A DNA stretch of 46,162 nucleotides from Prevotellaceae bacterium (lineage in GTDB: Bacteria > Bacteroidota > Bacteroidia > Bacteroidales > Bacteroidaceae). Below, piece after piece: positions 1-8,180 of this stretch. Each line of letters begins with the position of its first letter. The first letter of the stretch is position 1. The stretch is taken from NCBI GenBank assembly GCA_029219385.1, contig JAQXTH010000041.1:1-46162 (forward strand), written 5' to 3'. Below the pieces are notes generated by a model, which saw nothing but the letters and a program-made list of their open reading frames with translations, was not told the origin of the DNA and did not search any database. The translations under genes were made by a program, and so were the position numbers.

Positions 1-147
1 AGTTAGGAATAAGATAATAATGTAAACCTATATTAGGAATAAAAACATGAACTGACAACCATAATAGGAATTATAAAATAAGAGTGTAAACAACAATAGT
101 ATTAACAAACAAAACTGTCAACCAAAATCAGTACACGTCAACGATAT

Positions 148-252
148 ATCTCCGGGCGGAAATACTAAGATTTTCGGCCGAAGATACTAAGATTTCCGCC
201 CGGAGATACTAGTATTTCCGGCCGGAAATAAATGGAGAAGTCTGCTCGCGTT
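148..252 (+). repeat. 22-bp palindromic repeat array, copy A (four units) with conserved flank
   Basis: Four units with an exact 22-bp period start at 148, 170, 192 and 214. Each has a GC-rich near-palindromic core of the type TTCCGGCCGGAA, joined by ATACTAAG-like linkers. The array continues into a flank with TCTGCTCGCG at about 241-250. A second array with the same period, unit number and flank lies inverted at 26169-26277. No ORF is present. It may be a protein-binding array or a REP-like element; the function is unknown. The rest of 1-541 is AT-rich noncoding sequence with loosely repeated TAGGAAT words in the first 80 bases. Confidence 0.75.
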
Positions 253-402
253 TGGAATTGAGGGTTTAGGGGATGGAAAAAGGTTGAAAGAATTGTTGCA
301 AAGTCATAAATTGATGGTTGAAAATCGAGAAAGTTTGATATTTTGATGCAAAATGAAACAAAGGAAGCAAGGGGGCTTGGCAGGTGGGATTGGACGAAGA
401 TA

Positions 403-430
403 CAAAAAAACGGTCGCGAATGGCGACCGT
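403..430 (-). terminator. Hairpin with poly-A/T side, terminator-like
   Basis: A perfect 7-bp stem (CGGTCGC 411-417 and GCGACCG 423-429, extended by A410/T430) lies next to a run of A on its left, which is a U-tract if transcription runs on the minus strand. No minus-strand gene to its right is evident, so it may guard pyrG against antisense transcription. It could also end a plus-strand transcript entering from outside the window. The role is uncertain. Confidence 0.4.
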
Positions 431-541
431 CGGGATTTTAAAAATCTTTTGACAATATACACAAATACAAAAGGTAATTTTGAAAATTTAAAGAAAATGG
501 AGGGTAAATTTTGACAAATGTAAAAATTTTGGTTGTCAACA

Positions 542-573
542 GTTGCTCGGTTGACGAAATCTGATTATTTTTG
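542..573 (+). promoter_or_regulatory. Bacteroidota-type promoter of pyrG
   Basis: A -7 box TATTTTTG (566-573) matches TAnnTTTG. GTTG at 542-545 is a -33-like element 20 bp upstream. It gives a leader of roughly 25-30 nt before the ATG at 606. Confidence 0.6.
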
Positions 574-605
574 CACCTTGAAAAGAAAATAAATTTTTTA
601 ACATC

Positions 606-2195
606 ATGGCGAAATATATTTTTGTGACAGGCGGTGTGGTTTCTTCCTTGGGCAAGGGAATAATCTCGTCGTCGATTGGCAAGTTGTTGCAGGCGAGAGG
701 CTATAAAATCACTATTCAGAAGTTTGACCCCTATATAAATATTGACCCCGGCACACTCAACCCCTATGAGCACGGCGAATGCTATGTCACCGTCGATGGC
801 ATGGAGACCGACCTCGACCTCGGACACTATGAGCGTTTCACCGGCATTCAGACCACACGCGCCAACTCGATGACCACAGGGCGCATATATAAGTCGGTGA
901 TCGACAAGGAACGACGCGGAGACTATCTTGGCAAGACCATACAGGTGGTGCCTCATATCACCGATGAAATCAAGAGCAACATTCGTCACCTTGGTGAAAC
1001 GGGCGACTATGATTTTGTTATCACTGAAATCGGCGGAACCATCGGCGACATTGAGAGTGCTCCGTTTCTTGAGGCTATTCGCCAGCTGAAATGGGAGTTG
1101 GGCAGAGAGGCGGTGTCAATCCACCTCACTTATGTGCCATATCTCAAGGCGGCCGACGAACTCAAGACGAAACCCACCCAACACTCGGTGAAGGAAATGC
1201 TCAGCTATGGCATTCAGCCCGACATCTTGATTTTGCGCACAGAGAAACATCTCGACGACAATATGCGCATGAAGGTGGCGGGTTTTTGCAACGTAGACCT
1301 TGAGTGTGTTATTCAGAGCGAGGACTTGCCGAGCATTTATGAAGTGCCGGTAAATATGCAGAAGCAGGGGCTCGACTCCGCCATTTTGCGCAAAATGGGT
1401 ATTCCCGTGGGCGAAACGCCGGCTCTCGGGCCGTGGCGTGAGTTTCTCGAACTGCGCCGCAACGCCACCGAGGTGGTGCGCATTGGCATGGTGGGCAAAT
1501 ATGATTTGCAAGATGCCTATAAGTCTATCAGCGAGAGCCTTTCTCACGCTGCCACATATAATAATCGCAAGATTGAGATTTCTTTTATCAATTCTGAGTT
1601 TCTCACTCCCCAAGACATAGAGACGAAACTTGCTCCCATGGACGGACTTGTGATTTGTCCGGGTTTTGGTCAGCGAGGCACCGAGGGCAAGATTCTCGCC
1701 GTGGAGTATGCGCGCAGACACGATGTGCCGTGTTTTGGCATTTGTCTCGGTATGCAGATGATGGTCATAGAGTTTGCACGCAATGTGTTGGGCTATGCCG
1801 ATGCCAACAGCAGCGAGCTCGACCCCTCGACACCCCACAACGTGATAGACATGATGGAAGACCAGAAAAATATTTCAGACATGGGCGGCACAATGCGTCT
1901 GGGGGCCTATGATTGTCGGCTCGACCCCAAGAGTCGTGTGGCGGAGATATATCGTGCTACTGAAGTGAGCGAGCGCCACCGTCATCGCTATGAGTTCAAC
2001 AGTGCATATATCGCTGAGTTTGAAGAGGCGGGCATGAAGTGTGTGGGCCGCAATCCTGCCACGGATCTTGTGGAGATTGTTGAAATTCCCTCTTTGAAAT
2101 GGTTTGTGGGCACGCAGTTTCACCCCGAGTATCAAAGCACCGTGTTGCACCCCCACCCGTTGTTTATGTCATTCATAAAGGCGGCCATCGGATAG
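606..2195 (+). CDS. pyrG: CTP synthase
   Basis: CTP synthase makes CTP from UTP, ATP and glutamine in the cytoplasm, the last step of pyrimidine nucleotide synthesis. The 529-aa length is normal for the family. The N-terminal synthase domain (about residues 1-265) carries the family P-loop-like motif SSLGKG at 13-18. The C-terminal class I glutaminase domain (about 290-529) has the nucleophile Cys380 in GICLG and the His506/Glu508 pair in HPEY. The ATG at 606 follows a good promoter at 542-573. In many Bacteroidales, as I recall, yidC follows pyrG; here a convergent cluster of tiny genes follows instead, which suggests an insertion or rearrangement downstream. The identification is secure. 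Confidence 0.98.
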   Translation: MAKYIFVTGGVVSSLGKGIISSSIGKLLQARGYKITIQKFDPYINIDPGTLNPYEHGECYVTVDGMETDLDLGHYERFTGIQTTRANSMTTGRIYKSVIDKERRGDYLGKTIQVVPHITDEIKSNIRHLGETGDYDFVITEIGGTIGDIESAPFLEAIRQLKWELGREAVSIHLTYVPYLKAADELKTKPTQHSVKEMLSYGIQPDILILRTEKHLDDNMRMKVAGFCNVDLECVIQSEDLPSIYEVPVNMQKQGLDSAILRKMGIPVGETPALGPWREFLELRRNATEVVRIGMVGKYDLQDAYKSISESLSHAATYNNRKIEISFINSEFLTPQDIETKLAPMDGLVICPGFGQRGTEGKILAVEYARRHDVPCFGICLGMQMMVIEFARNVLGYADANSSELDPSTPHNVIDMMEDQKNISDMGGTMRLGAYDCRLDPKSRVAEIYRATEVSERHRHRYEFNSAYIAEFEEAGMKCVGRNPATDLVEIVEIPSLKWFVGTQFHPEYQSTVLHPHPLFMSFIKAAIG

Positions 2196-2282
2196 ACGTT
2201 TGTCTTGCCCACGAAAGGGAAGTCGTCCTACCGACAGCCGCCTTGCGCTGCCTCGAGAGAGGGGGTGGTGATGATTGTTTGG

Positions 2283-2738
2283 TCAGAAATTGAGATAGTA
2301 AAATCGCTTTTTCATGACATCGAAGTCGTCGACCTTGTTTTGGTCGTATGTCTTGTGGGCGCAGCCACAAATCTCGCAGAAGAGTCTGTACCATTGTGCA
2401 AACGACGAGGGTTTGTTGACAAGTTCCTTTGAGTTGTAGAGCATGTTGGCTATGCGCGCCATGTCTTTGGGCAGTCGGTAGCTCATGATGTCTTCCACGA
2501 GAATGGGTAGATAGTCTGTCTTGAGCGGGTTGCGCCCCTTGAAGTCGGGTTTGAAAAACGGCGAGAAGAGTTCGACAATTTCTTTGTCTTGTTTCATGCC
2601 GCCGGATTGTGGCTTATAGCCGGTGACGCTGTTGCAGAAGGTGTCGACATGGTCAATTTTGGTGTGTATGTATGTCGCTCCCGCTGCCACATCTATTTTT
2701 GTGTTGATGCTCACGTTGCCTCTGATGTTGATGTCCAT
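2283..2738 (-). CDS. Hypothetical protein, last gene of a four-gene small-protein operon
   Basis: A 151-aa protein I do not recognise. It has no signal peptide and no membrane segment. The N-terminus (DINIRGNVSINTKIDVAAG) looks like short beta strands, and the C-terminal half is more helical, with several Cys, Trp and Tyr (QWYRLFCEICGCAHKTYD) that could form a small metal or nucleic-acid site. It starts one base after the stop of the 87-aa gene (2740), so the two are almost certainly co-transcribed and probably translationally coupled. It converges on pyrG, 87 bp away. Its place in the operon divergent from the WYL regulator suggests an accessory or stress-related role, which is inference only. 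Confidence 0.75.
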   Translation of the reverse strand: MDINIRGNVSINTKIDVAAGATYIHTKIDHVDTFCNSVTGYKPQSGGMKQDKEIVELFSPFFKPDFKGRNPLKTDYLPILVEDIMSYRLPKDMARIANMLYNSKELVNKPSSFAQWYRLFCEICGCAHKTYDQNKVDDFDVMKKRFYYLNF

Positions 2739-2739
2739 A

Positions 2740-3003
2740 TTATTGTTTGTTTACGAGGGTGTTGATATTGAGGTTTTCGATGCTTATCACGGGTTGGAGC
2801 GGTGTGTGGACCGGTGGGGGCGGTGTTTCGCTTGTGGGTGATGTGGGTGGTGTGAGTGACCGGGTCGTTGTTTGCCGATGGGGTTGATTGAATTTCATTT
2901 CCATTAGTTTCTCGACAATGTTCATACACTCGAAGACGATGTGGCTCATTCTTCTGATTTGTCTGTTGTTTGCATTACCCTTTTTAGATTTAATCTTTTT
3001 CAT
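2740..3003 (-). CDS. Hypothetical protein with helical N-terminus and Pro/Thr-rich tail
   Basis: An 87-aa protein of unknown function. Residues 1-20 are strongly basic (MKKIKSKKGNANNRQIRR). A predicted amphipathic helix follows (SHIVFECMNIVEKLMEMKF). From about residue 40 it has a low-complexity tail rich in Thr and Pro. It lies 11 bp after the 47-aa zinc-ribbon gene and 1 bp before the 151-aa gene, all on the minus strand. The compact spacing and persistence of the frame support a real gene, but the biased tail makes this less certain than its neighbours. Confidence 0.6.
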   Translation of the reverse strand: MKKIKSKKGNANNRQIRRMSHIVFECMNIVEKLMEMKFNQPHRQTTTRSLTPPTSPTSETPPPPVHTPLQPVISIENLNINTLVNKQ

Positions 3004-3014
3004 TTTCTTTGTTG

Positions 3015-3158
3015 TTATGTAAGTATTTTCTTTTTACATTCGTCACACAATATTCCGTTGATTCTCGACACGAGACCGTCGCCCGGTATATACCATATTT
3101 TTTTGCACTCCCTGCAGCGGCAGCGTATGTAGGGAGCCGGCAGATTGAACAGTATCAT
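3015..3158 (-). CDS. Tiny zinc-ribbon-like protein (47 aa)
   Basis: This short gene runs from an ATG at 3158 to a stop at 3015. It contains a CxCxxC motif near residue 13 (CRCRECKK) and a CDEC motif near residue 39, a treble-clef or zinc-ribbon style Cys arrangement with about 20 residues between the knuckles. Its ATG overlaps the stop of the upstream membrane-protein gene as ATGA (3155-3158), a classic coupling signal, which supports translation of this frame and this start. No catalytic residues are visible. It could bind nucleic acid or bridge proteins in the same four-gene module. The function is unknown. Confidence 0.65.
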   Translation of the reverse strand: MILFNLPAPYIRCRCRECKKIWYIPGDGLVSRINGILCDECKKKILT

Positions 3159-3373
3159 ATCAGCGAAGAGATTATGCGGTTGATGAACTTGCGGAGACAA
3201 TTCTCGGCGATGCGTGCCAACAGCCATGAGGCTGCGATGATGAGCGGAGCGAGCCAGCCACCGTGGTTGAGCGCAAAGTTGGCGAGGGCGCAGAAACACA
3301 GTGTGGCGAGGGTGATGGTGATGCCCGGAGTGAGCTGACGCGCAAAGCGAATTTTGATGATGTTGTTGTTCAT
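3155..3373 (-). CDS. Small membrane protein (72 aa), first gene of the four-gene operon
   Basis: A 72-aa protein with a short cationic N-terminus (to about residue 12), one hydrophobic segment at about 16-35 and a second at about 42-58, then a basic tail. This is the pattern of a two-helix inner-membrane protein. It is the promoter-proximal gene of the minus-strand operon 3373 to 2283 and overlaps the zinc-ribbon gene by ATGA. The 121-bp intergenic region to the divergent WYL regulator contains a perfect palindrome (3427-3455). A TTATTTTG element at 3422-3415, one mismatch from the -7 consensus, may be its promoter. I cannot assign a function; small membrane proteins in regulator-linked modules can be holin-like or toxin-like, but nothing here proves that. 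Confidence 0.65.
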   Translation of the reverse strand: MNNNIIKIRFARQLTPGITITLATLCFCALANFALNHGGWLAPLIIAASWLLARIAENCLRKFINRIISSLI

Positions 3374-3426
3374 AGTGATATATGTTTAGATGATTATAAA
3401 TTTGTTTTCGAATGCAAAATAAGAAC

Positions 3427-3455
3427 GATAGTGTTTCAAAAAGCGGAACACTATC
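3427..3455. promoter_or_regulatory. Perfect palindrome, candidate WYL-regulator operator
   Basis: GATAGTGTT (3427-3435) and AACACTATC (3447-3455) are perfect 9-bp inverted arms with an 11-nt spacer. The site lies between the divergent start codons at 3373 and 3495. It is directly upstream of the -7 box at 3467 and would overlap the -33 zone of the WYL gene. It is positioned to control both transcription units. Confidence 0.6.
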
Positions 3456-3466
3456 AGAAAAGTTTG

Positions 3467-3474
3467 TATCTTTG
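3467..3474 (+). promoter_or_regulatory. -7 promoter element of the WYL regulator gene
   Basis: TATCTTTG matches TAnnTTTG, 20 bp before the ATG at 3495. No clear TTTG is seen at -33, where the palindrome 3427-3455 lies. Confidence 0.55.
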
Positions 3475-3494
3475 CAAAAAAAATTTGAACGCAC

Positions 3495-4448
3495 ATGAAA
3501 CTTACGCAACATTCGTGGCTCGTGAGTCTCTTGGGGCAGCACCCCCACGGCTGCACCTTGGTGGAAATCAACGACTATTGGCAACAGTCGAGCGCATACA
3601 ACGGGCGACCCATTTCGCGCACCTCGCTCTTCAGGGCCCGCGACACCATTCTTAATCAGTTTGGCATTTTGATTGAGTGTGAGTGTCACAAGGGCAATTC
3701 GCGCTACAAGATAGGCAACCCGTCGGAATTGCAGAGCGACTCGATGAAAAACTGGCTTTATTCAAATCTCACGGTGGGCAATCTGTTGGCCGACCACACA
3801 GCGTTGAAAGACAGGATTATGCTCGAAAACACCCCCGTAGATACTGCTCATCTGCGCGACATATTGTCGGCCATGAAAGAGCGTGTTGTGCTGACGATTG
3901 TCTATAGGAAATATTCGGGCGAGTCTTCCGAGAGGGCAGTGGCTCCTTTGGCTCTCAAACTGTGGCAGCAACGTTGGTATTTGTTGGGGTGTGAACCTCG
4001 TTGTTGCAAGGGTGAGGGTTTTGTGGAGGGGTTGCGTGTGTTTTCGCTCAACAGGATAAGGCAGGTCTCTGTGGGTGGCGAGAAGTTTAGAATGAGGCGC
4101 GACTTTTCGCCTCAGACGTATTTCAGTGAGTGTTTTGGTGTTTATCCGGGCGTGGATTGCGAGGCGGAGCGCATTGTGTTGAGAGCCTATGGACAGACAC
4201 CGCATTATCTGCGCGACTTGCCACTCCACCATTCGCAGCGCGAGTTGGAGACGGTTGGCGACCACACTGATTTTGAATTGTTTCTGCGTGCCACTCCCGA
4301 CTTTCTAAACCATTTGCTTGTGCATGGCGCGGGTTTGCAGATTGTTTCGCCGAGCAGTGTGGCAGACAAGATGAGGGAGATAATCAGTGGTCTTGCCCGG
4401 CGGTATGATTTCCCTTATTCTGTGTCTCACGACCACAAAACGACGTAA
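3495..4448 (+). CDS. WYL-domain transcriptional regulator
   Basis: A 317-aa regulator with an N-terminal winged-helix-like segment (about residues 1-75) and a WYL domain (about 115-225), with the signature RWYLLG at 160-165. The domain also has the usual VVLTIVYRKYSG strand pattern at 131-142. A C-terminal WCX-like extension follows (about 225-300). WYL proteins sense ligands such as nucleotides or nucleic acid and often act as repressors of phage-defence or DNA-damage modules (for example BrxR and CapW); that is family knowledge. Here the gene is divergent from four tiny genes and a palindrome lies between them, so autoregulation plus control of that cluster is the natural inference. The start is supported by the -7 box at 3467. 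Confidence 0.88.
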   Translation: MKLTQHSWLVSLLGQHPHGCTLVEINDYWQQSSAYNGRPISRTSLFRARDTILNQFGILIECECHKGNSRYKIGNPSELQSDSMKNWLYSNLTVGNLLADHTALKDRIMLENTPVDTAHLRDILSAMKERVVLTIVYRKYSGESSERAVAPLALKLWQQRWYLLGCEPRCCKGEGFVEGLRVFSLNRIRQVSVGGEKFRMRRDFSPQTYFSECFGVYPGVDCEAERIVLRAYGQTPHYLRDLPLHHSQRELETVGDHTDFELFLRATPDFLNHLLVHGAGLQIVSPSSVADKMREIISGLARRYDFPYSVSHDHKTT

Positions 4449-4538
4449 AATTGTAGATAAATTGATGGAAAAACCAATTGTTTTGCAGGTAGAATGAAAG
4501 GTCTGCACCTAAATCATGGGTTTTCTCAACAAAAAATG

Positions 4539-4546
4539 TATTTTTG
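4539..4546 (+). promoter_or_regulatory. -7 promoter element upstream of a RhuM remnant
   Basis: TATTTTTG fits TAnnTTTG and would start RNA near 4552, upstream of the ATG at 4573. The promoter looks intact although the gene behind it is broken. Confidence 0.4.
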
Positions 4547-4572
4547 CAATGATAAATATAGTTAGAGATAAT

Positions 4573-4807
4573 ATGGAAACTAAGCCCACGGACGACGAGT
4601 TTGCCATCAAGGGACTGAACAATGAAAGAGGGCTATGCGCTCGTTGGGCTTTCAGCCCGTTAACAGCAAGAACAACATGCGCAGCTGAAGCAAGGTGCGG
4701 CGGTCTTTGGCAAAGACTACTTCCGCGAACTGCTGGAGCGTGTGCGTTCCATCCGTGCCAGCGAACGACGTATCTGTCAACAGGTAGCACTGCTTTTCCT
4801 TAGATGA
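4573..4807 (+). pseudogene. Remnant of a RhuM-family protein gene
   Basis: Two frames together match the middle of RhuM-family virulence/Fic-associated proteins. The first, from 4573, gives DDEFAIKGLNNER, resembling the family segment REYIIKGFAMDDER. After about 50 foreign bases a second frame from 4682 gives LKQGAAVFGKDYF followed by RELLERVRSIRASERRI, which is typical family sequence, and stops at 4805. The DNA-binding N-terminus and the C-terminal half are absent. The intervening bases include the hairpin-like word GGGCTTTCAGCCC, so a small palindromic element may have inserted. A promoter-like -7 box precedes it, so a short nonsense peptide might still be made. The assignment rests on remembered family sequence. 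Confidence 0.6.
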
Positions 4808-4880
4808 ATACATTTCTTGATGTTGTAGTTGTGGAGTTTCGCGGATTATGTCTAAATTTGCATTATCTTATGCCTAATAA

Positions 4881-5021
4881 AATATCTTGGTGAAGACTAT
4901 AGAAGGAAATAATGTTGGCAACATCACCGTTGATGCTGCCGGCGCAGCAAACGGTGTGTATAGCGTGGCTCTCAAGAAGAGAGGTTGCCTTGTGGGTGCG
5001 CAGAAAATTATACTCAAATAA
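4881..5021 (+). pseudogene. C-terminal remnant of a secreted-protein gene
   Basis: An open frame without a start codon, from after a stop at 4878 to TAA at 5019, encodes VGNITVDAAGAANGVYSVAL and then a short basic end terminating in KIILK. The NGVYSVAL plus basic-end pattern resembles C-terminal beta domains or sorting tails of Bacteroidota secreted proteins, so this is probably the 3' end of a deleted gene. The region 4449-5276 otherwise has no intact gene. Confidence 0.35.
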
Positions 5022-5117
5022 AAGGCTGATTGGTCAAGAAAGCAATTTGCGGTGTGTCATAATAGCCAATCTGCTTAGTTGCTATCTTCTTGCATCTTTA
5101 CTATTATGACGCATCTT

Positions 5118-5169
5118 AGAGGGTGAAGCCAAAAATCGTTATTTAGACTTCACCCTCTTGTTTTTATTT
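5118..5169 (+). terminator. Rho-independent terminator
   Basis: AGAGGGTGAAG (5118-5128) pairs perfectly with CTTCACCCTCT (5148-5158), followed by the T-rich run TGTTTTTATTT. It is oriented to stop plus-strand transcripts leaving the remnant region before the convergent GH2 gene. Confidence 0.75.
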
Positions 5170-5276
5170 CTCGTCGTCGACTTTGTTGTTGGGGGTGTTT
5201 GTTGTTTTGTTGTCGGTGTGTATCAGATAAGTTTTGTGGTTAGTGTTATTATTCCAAAGATATTATTTCAAGAGAA

Positions 5277-8180
5277 TTATTTGTAGAGAGTGATTTCAGC
5301 CACTCCGGCTCTGCCTTCAGACACTTTGTTGATTATGACTCTGAAATATTTTAGTTCTCTGTTTATTTGGATTGGTTTGAAATCCCAGCCCGTGCATTCG
5401 CGCTCATAAAGCAGTTCCCAATGAATGCCGTCTTTGGAAGTCTCCACTCTATGGGCATAGCTTGAACTGTCTTTCTGAAAACGGATGCGACCGGCAAAGA
5501 CATTCTGTTCGGCGGCGAGGGAAAGAGTGATTGTTTGGGGAAATGTTTCTTGAGAGGAAATCCACCAACTGAAGTCGTCTCCGTCTGTGGCATTTTTCAG
5601 TGGAAATTCATCGGAGCCATTGTCGCCTTCAACACTTTTGATGTCGATTTTTGGTCGGTTTAATATTGCCTTGTCCCATTTCGTGTCTTTAACGACTACG
5701 CCATTTTCTTGGTCTCCGTTGAAAGAGGGGTGCTCTCCATCGGGTAACAAACATTCGTCAGAGACAACAGACTTGCAGACGGCAAAGCCGCTTTTTAGTC
5801 CTTCAGAAGAGGCTTTAATGAGAATTTTGCCATTCTTTTTTGTTGTTTTGACAATAGCATATCCAATTCCGGCCTCTACCTTTTGTGGGTTTATCCCAAT
5901 TCTGCTTATGCCGTCTCCTATCAGTTCTCCTTCTCCGGTTACTTCAATTCTTATCTCTGCGGAAGAAGAGTTTACCACAGTTCCGTTTTTGTCGCAAATC
6001 TTGAAGTAGACGGGAATCATATCATATCCGTTGGCCACAGGTTGCATGGGGTAGTCGCCTATGGAAATTTCGATGTGTTCGGGCGAGCCGGGTGTTTGCA
6101 CGGAGTGTTGCTTCGCAACCTTACCATTTATAAATCCCTCGGCTGTTAGAGTTCCGGCTTCGTAGTTTCCGGCATTAAAGATATAGCAGGGGCTGCCACC
6201 TTTTTTTGCTATCCACGGATATGAACGGGAAGCTTCTTCGCGAGTTTGTGTGCCAATGGGTTTGCCGTTTCTGAGCAGGCGCACGCTGTCACAATTGGAG
6301 AAAACCATTATCTCTGTTGAGGCAGAAGGATATTGGGCAGAAGAGTTGTAGGATGCTATATAGACCATCGGGCCGTCGTAGAGACCTTTTTGGCTTATGT
6401 TTTTGGAGCGCATACTCTGCATCATATAATAGCTGAATTTTGGGTAGCGGTTGATGTCGACAACGCCCGAATACATGGTGTGTTCTTCTGCTCCTCGTGC
6501 ATAGTCGTTGTAGCTCCACATGAAATGTCCGCCCAGTCGTGGGTTGGCGTCCAACATACACCAATCAAAATAACCATCTCCATTCAGTTGCTTGTAGCGG
6601 CTTCTGCATTGGCGCATCAATTCTTGTTCGTTTTCTGTGAGTGAAACTCTGGGTTTTTCGCCTACTCCGTCTCCCCATTCTCTCGTCAATGAGGGCTTCA
6701 CAGATATTTGGTCTTCAAGATAGTTGCTCATCACGTTGCCGTCTTTTGGAAAGCGTCCAACCTGCTTGTAGAAGACATCATAATAGGGTTCGGTTTCTTC
6801 GTGGCTGAAATAATCTCCTGCCGTATATAATTGATTGCCGGGATATTCTTCGTGGGCGGCGTTGTAGATTCTTTCTACCAAAGAGAGGGGATAGTGTGTT
6901 TCGTTTAGGGCTGTTTCCCATAAGATTATCGAGGGGTGATTTCTGTCGCGGCGTATCATTTGGCGACCGACCTCTTCCAATCGGTTGGCAAAAACGGGAT
7001 TGTCATTGTAGTATTGCCAGCCGGGAATGCACTCCACTACCAGCAGGCCATATTTGTCGCAGGCGGCAAGAAAAGAGGGGTCTTGGGGATAGTGGGCTGC
7101 TCTCACGGCATTATAACCTCCGCGTTTCATATCAATAACGTCGCGTTCTTGCATGGAATTTGAGGCAGCATCACCTATGTTGGGGAAAGACTGATGTCTG
7201 TTTGCTCCCACGAGATATAAGTGCTCTCCGTTAATGAAGAAACCTTTGTCTTTGGTATATCGAATGGTTCGTATGCCGATTTTTTCGGTGAGGCAATCGA
7301 TGGTCTTATTGTTTTCGGTCACTTTGCATTCCAGCGTGTATAGATTTGGGCTGTAGGGGTGCCAAAGATGAGGGTTTGAAACGCTCAAGTATTTTTCAAC
7401 ATATTTGTCAGAGAATTTGTCGACGGAGAATTGTTGTTCTCCCGACGCAACGATTTTCCCTCGTTCGTCTTTCAGTTTGAAAGTCACGATGCCTTTGTGT
7501 TGTTTGTCATTAAGGTTTCTCAGATGTGTCTTGACACAGACAATTGCCCTTTCCTTCGATACTTCGGGATAGGTCACGAAGATGCCTCCTCCTGCAGGTT
7601 CGTCAACTTCAAGTTCGTCAGAGATGTGGAGTTTGTCTGTTATCACGAGTTTCACGTCTCTATAGATGCCGCTATAGTAGTAGAAGTCCAGACGGTCTTG
7701 TGGCTTTCCCGGGGGTGTCAGAGGGTCGTGTTCGGCTGACACTCTGACTGCCAGCAGGTTGTTTTGGTCTGCATGAACATATTGGGAAATGTCAACCGTG
7801 AAGCCCATGTAGCCGCCATTGTGGATTGAAATATGGTTGCCGTTTATAAAGACATCGCAATTTTTCATCACTCCTTCAAAAGAAAGAGCAATGCGTTTGT
7901 TCTCAAATTTTTTGGGAATGGTGAAATATCGTCTGTACCAACCAATCCCGTCGTAAATCATATCGCCTCCACAATGTTTCTTTTCCAACTGCATGATGTG
8001 GGGGATTGTAACGGAAATCCATTTGGAATCGTTGCAGCCGGGCTTTTCTCCATCTTTTATGTCGCCACGAAAAAAAGCCCAGTCTGTATTGACCGAATAT
8101 TCGACTCGTGGGTTTATGGCACGGCACACATACACAGATATGAGCAGACTTAAAACAATCAGACAGTGTTTCTTTTTCAT
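5277..8180 (-). CDS. Secreted glycoside hydrolase family 2 (beta-galactosidase-like) with C-terminal discoidin-like domain
   Basis: A 967-aa exported enzyme. The signal peptide covers about residues 1-21. The GH2 order follows: jelly-roll sugar-binding domain (about 30-180), Ig-like domain (about 185-305), and TIM barrel from about 310. The acid/base is likely Glu427, after NHPSIILW in LNE, and the nucleophile likely Glu501 in TREWGD. A further Ig-like region is followed by an F5/8 type C (discoidin) module in the last 130 residues, ending with EITLYK. It probably removes beta-linked galactose or a related sugar from plant or host glycans in the periplasm or at the surface; exact specificity cannot be read. 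It lies 193 bp downstream of the GH43 gene on the same strand, so co-transcription is plausible. Confidence 0.9.
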   Translation of the reverse strand: MKKKHCLIVLSLLISVYVCRAINPRVEYSVNTDWAFFRGDIKDGEKPGCNDSKWISVTIPHIMQLEKKHCGGDMIYDGIGWYRRYFTIPKKFENKRIALSFEGVMKNCDVFINGNHISIHNGGYMGFTVDISQYVHADQNNLLAVRVSAEHDPLTPPGKPQDRLDFYYYSGIYRDVKLVITDKLHISDELEVDEPAGGGIFVTYPEVSKERAIVCVKTHLRNLNDKQHKGIVTFKLKDERGKIVASGEQQFSVDKFSDKYVEKYLSVSNPHLWHPYSPNLYTLECKVTENNKTIDCLTEKIGIRTIRYTKDKGFFINGEHLYLVGANRHQSFPNIGDAASNSMQERDVIDMKRGGYNAVRAAHYPQDPSFLAACDKYGLLVVECIPGWQYYNDNPVFANRLEEVGRQMIRRDRNHPSIILWETALNETHYPLSLVERIYNAAHEEYPGNQLYTAGDYFSHEETEPYYDVFYKQVGRFPKDGNVMSNYLEDQISVKPSLTREWGDGVGEKPRVSLTENEQELMRQCRSRYKQLNGDGYFDWCMLDANPRLGGHFMWSYNDYARGAEEHTMYSGVVDINRYPKFSYYMMQSMRSKNISQKGLYDGPMVYIASYNSSAQYPSASTEIMVFSNCDSVRLLRNGKPIGTQTREEASRSYPWIAKKGGSPCYIFNAGNYEAGTLTAEGFINGKVAKQHSVQTPGSPEHIEISIGDYPMQPVANGYDMIPVYFKICDKNGTVVNSSSAEIRIEVTGEGELIGDGISRIGINPQKVEAGIGYAIVKTTKKNGKILIKASSEGLKSGFAVCKSVVSDECLLPDGEHPSFNGDQENGVVVKDTKWDKAILNRPKIDIKSVEGDNGSDEFPLKNATDGDDFSWWISSQETFPQTITLSLAAEQNVFAGRIRFQKDSSSYAHRVETSKDGIHWELLYERECTGWDFKPIQINRELKYFRVIINKVSEGRAGVAEITLYK

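Noticed and set aside
148-252. Possible CRISPR array at the 22-bp repeats
   Set aside because: There are no unique spacers: units are contiguous with 5-6 bp linkers that are themselves conserved, and no cas gene is nearby.
438-989. 183-aa minus-strand open frame over the pyrG 5' end
   Set aside because: It is antisense to the certain pyrG gene and has no recognisable motif; a shadow frame.
4912-5109. 65-aa plus-strand ORF with a start codon
   Set aside because: The start-less frame at 4881-5021 in a different phase has a more protein-like C-terminal sequence; the ORF is its shadow.
5165-5240. Minus-strand tail reading ...NTPNNKVDDEK between the terminator and the GH2 stop
   Set aside because: No start codon, an in-frame stop shortly upstream, and low-complexity GT-rich sequence; chance.
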